From the NCBI GenBank assembly GCA_958348245.1, contig CATVYJ010000008.1:1-64000 (forward strand): a stretch of 64,000 bases of DNA. The letters are read 5' to 3'. Every line of letters starts with the position of its first letter. Positions within the stretch are counted from its first letter, which is position 1. The notes below the pieces were generated by a model that was given only the letters and a program-made list of their open reading frames with translations, did no database searches and was not told the origin of the DNA. Positions 40,802-52,275 of the stretch are shown one piece after another. The position numbers and the translations under genes were made by a program. This DNA is from an uncultured Veillonellaceae bacterium. Lineage in GTDB: Bacteria; Bacillota; Negativicutes; Veillonellales; Dialisteraceae.

Positions 40802-41524
40802 TCATAAACTGAAATTTTCTCCCAGATAATATTTCCGCGCCACCGGATTGTACGCCACCTCATCGGCCGATCCCGAGAGGAGGATCCGCCCTTCGGAAAG
40901 GATGTACGCCCGGTCCACGATGCGCAGGGTCTCCCGCACGTTGTGGTCCGTGATGAGGATGCCGATGCCCCGGTCCTTCAGCTGGCGCACCACGTTCTGG
41001 ATGTCCTCCACGGCGAGGGGATCCACGCCCGCGAAGGGTTCGTCCAGCAGGATGAACGCCGGGTCCATGGTGAGGGACCGGGCGATCTCCACGCGCCGCC
41101 GTTCGCCCCCGGAAAGAGCGCTCCCCACGGTGTCCTTCACATGGGAGATGTGAAATTCCGCGAGGAGACTGTTCGCCTTTTCCTCGCGCTGGGCCATCGT
41201 CAGGTCTTTGCGCGTCTCGAGGAATGACATGAGGTTTTCCCACACGGTCATTTTGCGGAAGATGGACGCCTCCTGCGGGAGGTAGCTGATGCCGAAGCGG
41301 TGCCGCTCGTGGATGGGCATTTCCTTGATGGAGATGCCGTCCACGGTGACGTCCCCGTCGTCGGGACGGATGATGCCCACCACCATGTAGAACGTGGTGG
41401 TCTTGCCCGCGCCGTTCGGCCCGAGGAGGCCCACGATGCTGCCCTGCGCCACTTCCACATTGACATCATTCACGACCGTGCGCGCGCCGTACTTCTTCAC
41501 CAGATGATGCGTTTCGATTTTCAT
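40802..41524 (-). CDS. lptB: LptB, ATP-binding subunit of the LPS exporter
   Basis: ATPase that powers LPS extraction from the inner membrane. The 240-residue protein has Walker A GPNGAGKTT, Q-loop GISYLPQEASIFRKM, signature LSGGERRRVEIARSL and Walker B FILLDEPFAGVDP. Length and motifs match LptB closely. It lies between lptA and lptF. Confidence 0.95.
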   Translation of the reverse strand: MKIETHHLVKKYGARTVVNDVNVEVAQGSIVGLLGPNGAGKTTTFYMVVGIIRPDDGDVTVDGISIKEMPIHERHRFGISYLPQEASIFRKMTVWENLMSFLETRKDLTMAQREEKANSLLAEFHISHVKDTVGSALSGGERRRVEIARSLTMDPAFILLDEPFAGVDPLAVEDIQNVVRQLKDRGIGILITDHNVRETLRIVDRAYILSEGRILLSGSADEVAYNPVARKYYLGENFSL

Positions 41525-41536
41525 GCCTGTCTCCCG

Positions 41537-42274
41537 TTATTCTCCCGTCGTGGTGGAAGCGCCGCTGTTCGTATTGGTGATGACCAGCGTCGACCGCCCC
41601 TTGGACTGGACGTAATTGTCCGCCAGTTCAAAGACGAGCTCCGGCCCCTGGAAGGAGTTGCCGTTCTGCACGGCGTAGGCGCTGCCCGTAAGCACCACCT
41701 TCCCGTCTTCCTTATCCGGGGACTTCGTGTAGACCGCCTGGTCGCCCGATCCGGTAAGCTGGTGCGCGTCGCTTTCAAACTGCACGCCGCCCGAAGCGGT
41801 GAAGCGGATTTCCTTCGCATTGCCTTCAATGAGGGGCGCGGTGAGGCTGCCGTCCGGCGTGGACACGTAGCCGCTGCCGCTCACTCTGCTGTATCCCGTG
41901 TCGGGATTGTACGTCACCTCGTCGCCGCGGACCGTGCGCTGGCCGGCCGCATCGTACAGATCGACGCTCCCCGTGCCGACGATGGTCTTGTCGCCCAGCA
42001 CGTGCACCGTATCGGCACTCATGGTGCTTCCCTGCTTTTCATAATGAACGCCGCCCGTGAGATAGGCCGAACCGTCGTCGAAATGGTATTCGCCGCTCGC
42101 GCCGGTCATGGTAGCGCCTTCATTGGCGTGAATGACCACGTTGCCCCGGGCGGTGGCCACCCGCGTCTCGCCGTTGTAAGTGAGCACATCGGCGCTGATA
42201 TCGTCCGCCGATGCGGAGCCCGCGCCGCCGAAAGCGATGAGAAGCGCTGCGGCCGCAGCATAGATCGATTTCAC
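41537..42274 (-). CDS. lptA: LptA, periplasmic LPS carrier (OstA-like)
   Basis: Soluble protein bridging LptC to the outer-membrane LptD. The 245-residue protein has a signal peptide (about residues 1-23, ending GSASA) and repeated short strands such as GETRVATARGNVVIHANEGA, TMTGASGEYHFDDGS and TVRGDEVTYNPDTG, typical of the beta-jellyroll. The start is GTG at 42274; TGA of lptC overlaps it. GGAGG lies a few bases upstream. Confidence 0.92.
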   Translation of the reverse strand: MKSIYAAAAALLIAFGGAGSASADDISADVLTYNGETRVATARGNVVIHANEGATMTGASGEYHFDDGSAYLTGGVHYEKQGSTMSADTVHVLGDKTIVGTGSVDLYDAAGQRTVRGDEVTYNPDTGYSRVSGSGYVSTPDGSLTAPLIEGNAKEIRFTASGGVQFESDAHQLTGSGDQAVYTKSPDKEDGKVVLTGSAYAVQNGNSFQGPELVFELADNYVQSKGRSTLVITNTNSGASTTTGE

Positions 42275-42804
42275 TTTGTATCCTCCTTATCCGCTAAGCG
42301 GGCATGTCCCCGGGCCTCGATGGTCTGCAGGATGCGGTCCGCCACAAAGGAATCCGCCGACAGGATTTTTCCGTCTTTTTCCACGGTGAAATGCGCGTCC
42401 GTGGAGAGGCGGTTTGTCTGGCCGTCGTAGGTGAGATTGTCCGCGTGGAGCACGGCCCCGTCGGTGGTGGTCCCCACCACGTTGCCTTCCAGGTAGAGCT
42501 GCTTTTCCAGCCGTTTCGCCGAGCCTTTGTCGGCTTTCAGCGTGAGCTCCACGTCTTCATTTCTGAAATAGCCGTCCACATCGGTAAAGCGCATGGTATT
42601 TTTATCGGCGTCGAGAGCGGCGTGCCCCACGTTCAGCTTCCACACGATCTGGCCGTTTTCCAGCTCATGCAGTTCCGAATCGGAAAATTCCATGGCCGGG
42701 CCGGACGCGCTCTCCCCGGCGTCTTCCGACGGGGAAAAGAAGAACCACAGCCCGCCGCACACGGCAAGCGCCGCGGCCGCCCGGATGAGCAGTTTCTTAT
42801 TCAT
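42271..42804 (-). CDS. lptC: LptC, bitopic LPS export protein
   Basis: The 177-residue protein has one N-terminal membrane helix (residues 5-22, LLIRAAAALAVCGGLWFFF) and a beta-jellyroll domain like LptA: ENGQIVWKLNVGHAALDADK and VLHADNLTYDGQTNRLSTDA. It tethers LptB-LptF to LptA. The gene overlaps the acyltransferase gene by 8 bp and lptA by 4 bp. Confidence 0.92.
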   Translation of the reverse strand: MNKKLLIRAAAALAVCGGLWFFFSPSEDAGESASGPAMEFSDSELHELENGQIVWKLNVGHAALDADKNTMRFTDVDGYFRNEDVELTLKADKGSAKRLEKQLYLEGNVVGTTTDGAVLHADNLTYDGQTNRLSTDAHFTVEKDGKILSADSFVADRILQTIEARGHARLADKEDTK

Positions 42805-43735
42805 GGATGTCTTCCTTCTTTTTCTTTCTGTCCCGCAGCATGCGGATCTTTTCCGGCGGCGTCCAGAACAGATGCTGGAACCACATCCAGTCGTCGGGAT
42901 GCGCCTTGATGAAATTTTCCATAATGGTCGCCATTTTCTGCGAATTATGGATGAGCTCTTCCTCGCTGTCGTCCATGGGCTCGAAATGGAACGGCTTCCC
43001 CATGCGGATGGTATGCCGTCCGTCCGCGTCGCGGGTGATGAAAATGGGCAGGATGGGCGCCCTGAATTTCCGCGCGAAGACCGCCGGTCCCTGCGGGAAG
43101 GAGAAGGTGCGGTTCATGAAGCGCACGGGGATGCCCGACTTGCCGCCGTCTTTATCGGAGAGGAAGCCCAGGATATGATTTTTCTTCATGGACCTCGCCG
43201 CGGCGATCATCTCGTAGCCGCCGGTGCCGGTGAGATAGATATGCTGCCCCGCCTGCGCGCGGTAATCATTGATGATGCGCATGAGCGCGTCGTCGGACTG
43301 TTTCTTGCCGATGGCCGACGTGGGGTAGCCGTGGAGCGCCAGGCCCGCGCCGAGCCACTCCCAGTTGCCCATGTGCGCGGTGAGCCCCACGATGCCCCGC
43401 CCTTCCGCGTAAGCCTCTTCCAGATATTCCGGATGCTCGATGCGCACGTAGTCGCCGATATGGTCTTTCTCTTTGACGAGCCGGGGCATGTAGAGCATTT
43501 CCAGCGCGGATATGCCGATATTCCGGTACACCCGCTGGAGGATGCGCTCCGCCTCGTCCCGGCTGCATTCCATACCGGTCATGATCTGCTCGATGCCGCG
43601 CCGCTTCTGTTTCTGGATGCGGTTCATGACGAGCGGCCCGAGAAATCCGCCGATGGCGAGGAGCCGGTCATGGGACATCGCGCAGAGAAGGCGGCTGATG
43701 CCCTTCAAAATGCCATATTTCAATTCAGAAGACAT
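42797..43735 (-). CDS. lpxL: LpxL-like lipid A acyltransferase
   Basis: Membrane enzyme adding a secondary acyl chain to Kdo-lipid A. The 312-residue protein has the HX4E motif HMGNWE near residue 121 and the family block FLSDKDGGKSGIPVRFMNRTFSFPQGPAVFARK, plus IMENFIKAHPDDWMWFQHLF near the end. Whether it acts as LpxL or LpxM cannot be told. The ATG at 43735 is preceded by AGGTG; it follows kdsC by 25 bp. Confidence 0.9.
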   Translation of the reverse strand: MSSELKYGILKGISRLLCAMSHDRLLAIGGFLGPLVMNRIQKQKRRGIEQIMTGMECSRDEAERILQRVYRNIGISALEMLYMPRLVKEKDHIGDYVRIEHPEYLEEAYAEGRGIVGLTAHMGNWEWLGAGLALHGYPTSAIGKKQSDDALMRIINDYRAQAGQHIYLTGTGGYEMIAAARSMKKNHILGFLSDKDGGKSGIPVRFMNRTFSFPQGPAVFARKFRAPILPIFITRDADGRHTIRMGKPFHFEPMDDSEEELIHNSQKMATIMENFIKAHPDDWMWFQHLFWTPPEKIRMLRDRKKKKEDIHE

Positions 43736-43760
43736 AGAAACACCTGCTACCCATGCTGTA

Positions 43761-44282
43761 TTACTGCGAAACGGCGGGACCGCGCCCGCGGAAGGACCGC
43801 ACCGCTTCCTCCCAGCGTCCTTCCCGTTTCAGGATGTATTCGACAAAGTCCCGCGCGGCGCCCCGGCCTCCGGGAAAAGCGGAGAGAAAATCCGCCGCCT
43901 GCCGGATTTCCTCCGCGCCGTCCGCGGGACACCCGGAAAGGCCCGCGCGCTCCATGAGCGCCAGATCATTCAGATCGTCGCCCATATAGGCGATCTCCTC
44001 CCAAGCGAGGCCGTACCGCGCGCGGAGCGCCTCCATGGCCGCCACCTTGTCAGCGGCGTCCATCACGGCGAAGTCCATGGACAGCTCCGCCGCCCGGCGC
44101 TGTACCGGCGCAGAGGACCGGCCCGTGACGACGCCGGTCAGATAGCCCATGCGGTGCGCGAGCGATATCGCAAGCCCGTCCCGGGCGTGAAAAATTTTAT
44201 ACGCTTCTCCTTCTGCGCCGAGGATGAGCGCGCCCGTGGTGAGCGTGCCGTCCACGTCGAAGGCGATGAGCCGGATGCCCAT
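43761..44282 (-). CDS. kdsC: 3-deoxy-D-manno-octulosonate 8-phosphate phosphatase (KdsC)
   Basis: Releases Kdo from Kdo-8-phosphate. HAD-family protein of 173 residues with the DxD motif FDVDGTL (residues 7-13), the second motif VVTGRSSAPV and the acidic MGDDLNDLALM. This is the short KdsC form without a cap domain, normally a tetramer. The ATG at 44282 overlaps the kdsD stop (TGATG); GTG at 44285 is possible too. Confidence 0.95.
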   Translation of the reverse strand: MGIRLIAFDVDGTLTTGALILGAEGEAYKIFHARDGLAISLAHRMGYLTGVVTGRSSAPVQRRAAELSMDFAVMDAADKVAAMEALRARYGLAWEEIAYMGDDLNDLALMERAGLSGCPADGAEEIRQAADFLSAFPGGRGAARDFVEYILKREGRWEEAVRSFRGRGPAVSQ

Positions 44283-45253
44283 CACATGACTCCCTGCCGG
44301 AGCAGATCCGTCACGTGGATCATGCCCACCGATTTGTGCTCCGCATCCACCACGGGAAGCACCGTGATGGGATGGGGCTTGTGGTCGTCCATGAGATGGA
44401 GCGCCGCCGCGGCGAGCTTATCCGCCGTGATGACCATGGGATGCCGCGTCATGGCCTCGCCCACAGGGCGGTTCAGGAACTCTGTCCCGCCGTTGAGGCC
44501 GCGGCGCACGTCGCCGTCGGTCATGAGCCCTTTCAGGGTGCCCGCTTCGTCCACCACATTCACCGCGCCGAGGCCCTTGTCCGTCATGACGAAAAGCGCG
44601 TCTTTCACGGAGGCGGTCTCAAGGATGACCGGATTGTCCGCGCCTTTGTGCATGGCCATATCCACGGTCATGAGGAGGCGCTTCCCGAGCGAGCCGCCGG
44701 GATGGAAGACGGCGAACTGGTCCGCCGTGAAATGATGTTCTTCCATGAGGCTGATGGCGAGGGCGTCGCCCAGCGCCAGCGCCGCCGTGGTGGAGCTCGT
44801 CGGCGCAAGGCCCAGCCGCCCCGCTTCCCGCCTGACCCCCGCGTCGAGCACGGCGTCGGCGTCGCGGGCCAGCGTGGAGTCGGTCTTGCCCACGATGGCG
44901 ATGACCTTCGCCCCGATGCGCCGGATGGACGGGAGGATATTCAGCACTTCCGCCGTCTCTCCGCTGTTGGAATAGGCCACGACGACGTCCGACGCGGTCA
45001 CCATGCCCAGATCGCCGTGGATGGCTTCCCCCGGATGAAGGAAAAACGCCGGCGTGCCCGTGCTGGCCATGGTGGCCGCCACCTTCCGCGCGATATGCCC
45101 GGATTTTCCCATGCCGGTCAGAATGACCCGGCCGTTTGATTCGTCGATGAGGCGCACCGCCTCGAGGAACTGCCCGTTCAGCTTGTCCGTAAGATCGAGC
45201 ACGGCCTGCGCTTCGTCGCGCAGCACCTGTGCCGCCGTTTCCAGCACTGACAT
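44282..45253 (-). CDS. kdsD: Arabinose-5-phosphate isomerase (KdsD/KpsF)
   Basis: Converts ribulose-5-phosphate to arabinose-5-phosphate for Kdo. The 323-residue protein has an SIS domain (about 35-170, with LTGMGKSGHIARKVAATMAS and AYSNSGETAEVLNIL) and two CBS domains (about 205-320). It begins a sub-unit of the LPS operon with its own promoter and leader (45254-45400). The stop overlaps kdsC. Confidence 0.95.
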   Translation of the reverse strand: MSVLETAAQVLRDEAQAVLDLTDKLNGQFLEAVRLIDESNGRVILTGMGKSGHIARKVAATMASTGTPAFFLHPGEAIHGDLGMVTASDVVVAYSNSGETAEVLNILPSIRRIGAKVIAIVGKTDSTLARDADAVLDAGVRREAGRLGLAPTSSTTAALALGDALAISLMEEHHFTADQFAVFHPGGSLGKRLLMTVDMAMHKGADNPVILETASVKDALFVMTDKGLGAVNVVDEAGTLKGLMTDGDVRRGLNGGTEFLNRPVGEAMTRHPMVITADKLAAAALHLMDDHKPHPITVLPVVDAEHKSVGMIHVTDLLRQGVM

Positions 45254-45400
45254 GATGCCTCCTGTAGAATGCCAAAGGAACCCTCCCTCCCAGCGGGCGG
45301 GACGGCTCCGTTCCGGGGGCGCGCCCCCGCGGAATCATCTTTCCTTTATTATACCGTATGCGCCGAAATAAATTGCATGTTTTCCCGAAATCGTCCGGAT
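45254..45400 (-). promoter_or_regulatory. Structured leader and -10 upstream of kdsD
   Basis: This 147-bp gap is the largest in the LPS cluster. Minus strand TATAAT (45348-45353) is a -10 candidate. The leader has a perfect 16-bp palindrome CGGGGGCGCGCCCCCG (45314-45329) and a longer stem GGAAC... with ...GGTTCC before the GGAGG site of kdsD. I see no T-run, so its role is unclear. Confidence 0.5.
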
Positions 45401-46225
45401 TTATTTCCCGCTCTTTTTCACCACATCATTGATGGCGATAAGGTCCTTCAGGAGCGCTTCCAGCGAGGACAGGTAAAGCATGTTCGTCGAATCGGAAAGC
45501 CCTTCCGGCGGATTGTCGTGCACTTCCATGAAGAATCCGTCCACGCCGGAGGCCGCCGCGGCCCGCGCGAGATAGGGAATGAATTCCCGCTGGCCGCCGG
45601 TGGAGGTGCCGTTGCCTCCGGGGAGCTGCACGCTGTGCGTGGCGTCAAAAATGACGGGGTAGCCGAACCGGCGCATGATGGGGAAAGACCGCATGTCCAC
45701 CACCAGATTGTGGTAGCCGAAGCTCGCTCCGCGCTCGGTCAGGGCGAGATTTTCATTGCCCGCCTCTTCCATTTTTTCGATGACGTTTTTCATGTCCTCA
45801 GGCGCCATGAACTGGCCTTTTTTCACGTTCACCGGTTTGCCCGTCTTCGCCGCGCCGTACACCAAATCGGTCTGGCGGCAGAGGAAGGCGGGGATCTGGA
45901 TCATGTCGAGCACTTTCGCCGCCGGCTCGAGCTGGGTCACGTCGTGCACGTCGGAGAGCACCGGCACGCCCAGCTCTTCCTTGATGGACTGGAGAATGGC
46001 GAGGCCTTTTTCGAGGCCGGGCCCGCGGAAGGAATGGAAGGACGAGCGGTTCGCCTTGTCGTAGGAGGCTTTGAAAATATACGGGATGCCCAGCCGGTCG
46101 CAGATTTTCTTGATTTCCCGGCCGATCATGAGCGTGCGGTCATACCCCTCGATGACGCAGGGCCCCGCGATGAGGAAGAGCCGGCTGCCGTCGAGAGTGA
46201 GATTGCCTACGTGAATCGTTTTCAT
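45401..46225 (-). CDS. kdsA: 2-dehydro-3-deoxyphosphooctonate aldolase (Kdo-8-P synthase)
   Basis: Condenses PEP with arabinose-5-phosphate. The 274-residue TIM-barrel enzyme begins MKTIHVGNLTLDGSRLFLIAGPCVIEG and has IFKASYDKANRSSFHSF with SFRGPGLEKGLAIL. It also has VPVLSDVHD, CRQTDLV and DATHSVQLPGG. It overlaps kdsB by 4 bp. Confidence 0.97.
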   Translation of the reverse strand: MKTIHVGNLTLDGSRLFLIAGPCVIEGYDRTLMIGREIKKICDRLGIPYIFKASYDKANRSSFHSFRGPGLEKGLAILQSIKEELGVPVLSDVHDVTQLEPAAKVLDMIQIPAFLCRQTDLVYGAAKTGKPVNVKKGQFMAPEDMKNVIEKMEEAGNENLALTERGASFGYHNLVVDMRSFPIMRRFGYPVIFDATHSVQLPGGNGTSTGGQREFIPYLARAAAASGVDGFFMEVHDNPPEGLSDSTNMLYLSSLEALLKDLIAINDVVKKSGK

Positions 46226-46956
46226 TTCGTTTCCGTCCTTTCAAAATACGCTTCCGCCTTCCGGAGATCCTCTTCGGTATCGATGCCGATGCCCGGCGTT
46301 TCCTCGCGGATGACGCCGATTTTGTATCCCATCTCGAGCGCCCGGAGCTGCTCCAGCGATTCGGTCTTTTCGAGGGGCGTCTGGTCCATCTCCGCATAGG
46401 CAGCGAGGAAATCCCGGCGGTAGGCGTAGATGCCCACGTGCTTCAGCGGCGGCTCCGCAAAGGCATGGCGCGGATAGGGGATGAGGGAGCGCGAGAAATA
46501 GAGCGCATCTCCCCGGCGGCCTACCACCACTTTCACCGCCGCGGGGTCGTCGTATTCCTCCTCCGCAAGCGGCGTGGCCGCGGTGGCCATGTCGAGGTCG
46601 CTCCGCTCTTCGAGGAGCTCCGCGAGCCGGTCGATCACGTCCGGGTCGATCATGGGCTCGTCACCCTGTACGTTGACGATGATGTCAAATTCGGGATACT
46701 GCCGGATAACTTCCGCCAGCCGGTCCGTCCCGGTGGGGCAGTCCGGAGAGGTCATGACGGGCGTGCCGCCGAAGGCGCGCACTTCTTCCGCGATGGCGTC
46801 GTGGTCGGTCGCCACGAGCACTGCGTCGGGCACGCGGGCGAGGCGCGCCCGTTCGTAGACCCGGCGGATGAGGGTCTTCCCGTGAATGAGGCGGAGCGGT
46901 TTGCCCGGCAGCCGCGTCGATTCGTATCTTGCGGGAATGATGCATGCGATTTTCAT
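46222..46956 (-). CDS. kdsB: CMP-Kdo synthetase (3-deoxy-manno-octulosonate cytidylyltransferase)
   Basis: Activates Kdo with CTP. The 244-residue protein has the nucleotide-binding start ACIIPARYESTRLPGKPL, VNVQGDEPMIDP near residue 95, and ALYFSRSLIPYPR and KHVGIYAYRRDFLAAY later. The real start is ATG 46956, which overlaps the lpxK stop; the much longer open frame upstream is an antisense-free shadow of lpxK and is not used. Confidence 0.96.
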   Translation of the reverse strand: MKIACIIPARYESTRLPGKPLRLIHGKTLIRRVYERARLARVPDAVLVATDHDAIAEEVRAFGGTPVMTSPDCPTGTDRLAEVIRQYPEFDIIVNVQGDEPMIDPDVIDRLAELLEERSDLDMATAATPLAEEEYDDPAAVKVVVGRRGDALYFSRSLIPYPRHAFAEPPLKHVGIYAYRRDFLAAYAEMDQTPLEKTESLEQLRALEMGYKIGVIREETPGIGIDTEEDLRKAEAYFERTETK

Positions 46957-48059
46957 AGGATGTCCTTTACTGTTTCCGTGAATACCGCTTCCCCGTCGCC
47001 GGAGAAGGTCATTTCTATGCCCAGCACATACAGGGGCGACAGCGCGTCCGGATCGAAGGAGAGGCGCTCCCGGATCTTCACCGCATCTTTTTCGGTGACG
47101 ACGATGGCGGAGGCGCCGCACGCCCGGGCTTCTTCTCCCGCGCGCCGGAGATCGCGCTCTTCGTAATCGTGATGATCCGGCAGGGCGAGCGCGCCCGCTA
47201 CGGCAAAGCCCGCTTCTTCCGCGGTCTTTCGGAAGCCGTCGGGATTGCCGATGCCCGAAAGGAGGAAGACCGTCTGATCCGGATTGTCCGGCAGCGGCTC
47301 CGTATGCGGCCACGAAGCAAGCGGCGTGAATGTCCGGGGCGCGTGGTCCGCTTCCACAATGGGCGCGGCGGGATTTTCCCGGCGGAGGCGCTCCCGGATG
47401 GCCGCCCGTTCGTCTTCGCCGGCCTGGCCCGCCTTGGTGAGGATGAAAAGCCCCGCCCGGGCGAGGGCGTCCATGGGTTCCCGGAGAAGGCCCCGGGGCA
47501 GCGCATGCCCGCCGCCGAAGGGATGGGTGCTGTCGATGAGGACAATGTCCAGATCCCGCGCGAGCCGCCAGTACTGGAAGCCGTCGTCCAGAAGGAGCAC
47601 GTCCGCGCCGAGGGCTTTGGCCGCCGCGGCGGACACGATGCGGTCCCGTCCCGCAATGACCGGCACGCCGGGGAGCTTCCGGGCCATCATGTAGGGCTCG
47701 TCCCCCGCCGTTTCCTGCGTGACCCGGATACCGTCCCGGTCCGCCACGATGCCGCCGGTCTTTTCCAGCCCGCCTCGGTAGCCCCGGGTGAGCACGGCCG
47801 GCACGCGGCCCCCCGCCTGAAGGAGCGCGGCGAGCTTCATGATGCACGGCGTCTTGCCCGTGCCGCCGGCGGTGATGTTGCCCACGCTGACGACGGGGAG
47901 CCCCGCGCGAACGGCGCGGGAGAGGTCTTTTTCCCGCCGGGCCGCCACGGCGCGGAGGTAGGCTTTTTCCAGCAGGGAAAGCCCTCCCTGCGCGAGGCGG
48001 TCCGCTCCGCGGGGATGCTCCTCTTCCATCAGGCGCAGCACATAGGACTCAAGGCTCAT
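46953..48059 (-). CDS. lpxK: Tetraacyldisaccharide 4'-kinase (LpxK)
   Basis: Phosphorylates the 4' position to give lipid IVA. The 368-residue protein is membrane-associated with an N-terminal helix. P-loop SVGNITAGGTGKTP is near residue 62; VLLLDDGFQYWRLARDLDI gives the catalytic Asp pair, and LSGIGNPDGF and VVTEKDAVKI follow. GGAGG lies before the ATG at 48059. It overlaps waaA by 11 bp. Confidence 0.95.
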   Translation of the reverse strand: MSLESYVLRLMEEEHPRGADRLAQGGLSLLEKAYLRAVAARREKDLSRAVRAGLPVVSVGNITAGGTGKTPCIMKLAALLQAGGRVPAVLTRGYRGGLEKTGGIVADRDGIRVTQETAGDEPYMMARKLPGVPVIAGRDRIVSAAAAKALGADVLLLDDGFQYWRLARDLDIVLIDSTHPFGGGHALPRGLLREPMDALARAGLFILTKAGQAGEDERAAIRERLRRENPAAPIVEADHAPRTFTPLASWPHTEPLPDNPDQTVFLLSGIGNPDGFRKTAEEAGFAVAGALALPDHHDYEERDLRRAGEEARACGASAIVVTEKDAVKIRERLSFDPDALSPLYVLGIEMTFSGDGEAVFTETVKDIL

Positions 48060-49379
48060 GGGGCGCCTCCTTCAGCTGCACATGGCACTGGCGGATGAGC
48101 GCTTCAAAGCATTCGATATTCCGCCGGGTCGCGCCCTGATTTTCCGCGACCACTTCCAGCGCCTTCCGGCCCATGGACGCCATGCGCTCCCTGTCGGCGA
48201 GAAGCGCCAGCAGCTGCTCCCGGAAATCTTTCTCGTCCTTCGCCATGAGGCACACGCCCCGCTTGCTGAGGAGTTCAAAGATTTCCCGGAAATTGAACAT
48301 GTACGGGCCGACGATGACCGGTTTGCCGTGCGCCGCCGGTTCGAGGATATTGTGCCCGCCCACTTTGACGAAGCTGCCGCCCACAAAAACCACGTCGGCC
48401 ATGCTGTAGAGACGGCCCAGCTCGCCGATGGTGTCGAGGATGACCACCTGATGGGGCCGGCCGCTGTCGGCTCCCTGCCCCATTTCCGTGCGGCGGATGA
48501 CGGAAAAGCCGTGCAGGAAGATCTGCGCCTTCACCTTGGCCGCGCGGGTCACTTCCCGCACCGCCAGGAGAAGCCGCGCGTCGGGATAGATTTTCAGCAC
48601 TTCCCGGAAGGTGCGCAGGAGGATCTCTTCCTCTCCGCCGTGGGTGCTTCCCGCCACGAGAATGGGCCCCGCCCCGTCGAAGTGAAATTCCTTTTTCAGC
48701 GCGCGGCGCTCTTCTTCGGATACGGTGGCGTAGGTCTGGTCGTACTTCGTATTGCCCGTGACAAGGATCCTGTCCGTGGGCGCGCCCATGGCGATGATGT
48801 GCTTCGCATCAAAGGAGGACTGCATGCAGAACCGGCGGATCTGCTGCAGCATTTTCTCCGTGAAAGGGCGGATCAGGGAATAGCGCTTCATAGAGCGGTC
48901 GCTGATGCGTCCGTTCATCATCATGACGGGAATGTGCCGCCGCCAGGAGAGGCGGAGGAAATTCGGCCAGAGCTCCGTCTCGATGAGAATGATCACTTTC
49001 GGATGAACGATCTTCACAATGCGGCTCGTGATGACCGGCAGGTCGAAAGGGAAGAAGATGTGCCCGTCCGCCTCGGGGATGATGCGCTGCGCCATTTTAT
49101 GGCCCGTAGCGGTGACGACGGACACCACCACCATCTCGCCGGGGTATTTCCGCTTCAGCTCCCGCACGATGGGGCTGGCCGCGACCACTTCGCCCACCGA
49201 GGCGGCGTGCACCCAGATGGCGTTGTGGTAGGCGATCTTCTCGAGGGTCGGCGTGGGCATGACCCCCGCGCTCTGCTTGAGCCGGTCGTAGAAGCCGTCT
49301 TCAAAAATCAGCCGGTACAGCAGCAGCGGGATCTGCAGGATCCAGTACGTCACGAGGCAAATGTTATAAAACCAGTACA

Positions 49380-49380
<1 letters not shown>
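48049..49380 (-). CDS. waaA: Kdo transferase (WaaA/KdtA)
   Basis: Adds Kdo from CMP-Kdo to lipid IVA. GT30-type protein of 443 residues with an N-terminal membrane anchor (about residues 2-22). IWVHAASVGEVVAA and VSVVTATGHKMAQ mark the acceptor domain; ILIETELWPNFL and VGGSFVKVGGHNILEPAAHGKPVI mark the donor side. Whether it adds one, two or more Kdo is not predictable. Its ATG shares a base with the msbA stop (TAATG). Confidence 0.95.
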
Positions 49381-51132
<1,752 letters not shown>

Positions 51133-51143
<11 letters not shown>

Positions 51144-52275
51144 AGATTCCCTCCGCGGTGCGGAGCACCAGCTCCGCCGTGCGGCGCACCGCTCCGCCTT
51201 CGCCGAGCGCCGTGCGCACTTCCCGTAATCCCTGTATATTGGCCTGACGGGCGTTTTCGTCGGTCAGCCAGGTATGCAGAATGGTATATATATTGCCGCC
51301 TGTCACCCGGTCCTGCAGGAGTTCGGGCGTCACTTCCCGATCGAGCAGAAGATTCGGCAGGCCGGCGTACTTCACATGCACCAGGAGCTTCGCCAGCATC
51401 CACGTGACGGGCGCGAGCCGGTACGTCAGCACCGTGGGCAGCTCCATGAGCGCCGTCTCCAGCGTGGCCGTCCCGGACGACGCCGCGCAGGCGTGGCAGA
51501 TCCGCATCAGGTCGTACTGGCGCCCTTCGGTCACTTTCACGGACAGTTCCGGCGCATCCGCCAGCATCCCGTCCAGCATTTCCCGGGGGATCGTCTCCGC
51601 CCGGGGCAGGAAAAACTGGCATTTCATGTCCCGATGAAGCCGGCGCGCCGCCTCGAGCATGACCGGCAGGAGTCCCGCCACTTCGTTTTTCCGGCTGCCC
51701 GGCATGAGGAGCACCCGCCGGGCGTCCCGGTCTGCCCCAAAATGCGTCAGCGCTTCGTCCTCCGTCATGGAGGGCTTCACCACATCCGCCAGCGGATGGC
51801 CCACGAAGGTCACGCGGGCCCCGGCCCTGCGGTAGGCTTCCGCTTCAAACGGGAAAATGGACGCCACCTGCGCCACATCCCGCGCGATGGGCTTCGCCCG
51901 GCTTTTGTTCCACGCCCAGATGGTGGGCGCAATGTAGTATACGACGGGAATGCCCATCGTCTTCGCCAGATGGGCGATCTTCATATTGAATCCCGGATAG
52001 TCCACGCAGACCAGCACGTCGGGCTTTTCCCGCTCCATGGCCTCCCGCAGGAGATCCCGGAGGCGGAAAAAGAGCGGCAGATGCCGGATGACTTCCACCA
52101 CGCCGATGATGCCCAGATCTTTGATGTCGTAGAGGATGCGCACCCCCGCGCGGGCCATGGCAGCGCCTCCCATGCCGAAGAGTTCCGCGTCCGGACAGAG
52201 CCGGCGGATCTCCGCCGCCACCGCAGCGGCGTGCATGTCGCCGGAGGCTTCCCCGGCGGAAAACATGATTTTCAT
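51133..52275 (-). CDS. lpxB: Lipid A disaccharide synthase (LpxB)
   Basis: Joins lipid X with UDP-diacylglucosamine. The 380-residue GT19 protein begins with MFSAGEASGDMHAAAVAAEI and has IAPTIWAWNKSRAK, LLMPGSRKNEVAGLLPVML and ASSGTATLETALMELPTVLTY. These are LpxB landmarks. Overlaps lpxI and msbA. Confidence 0.96.
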
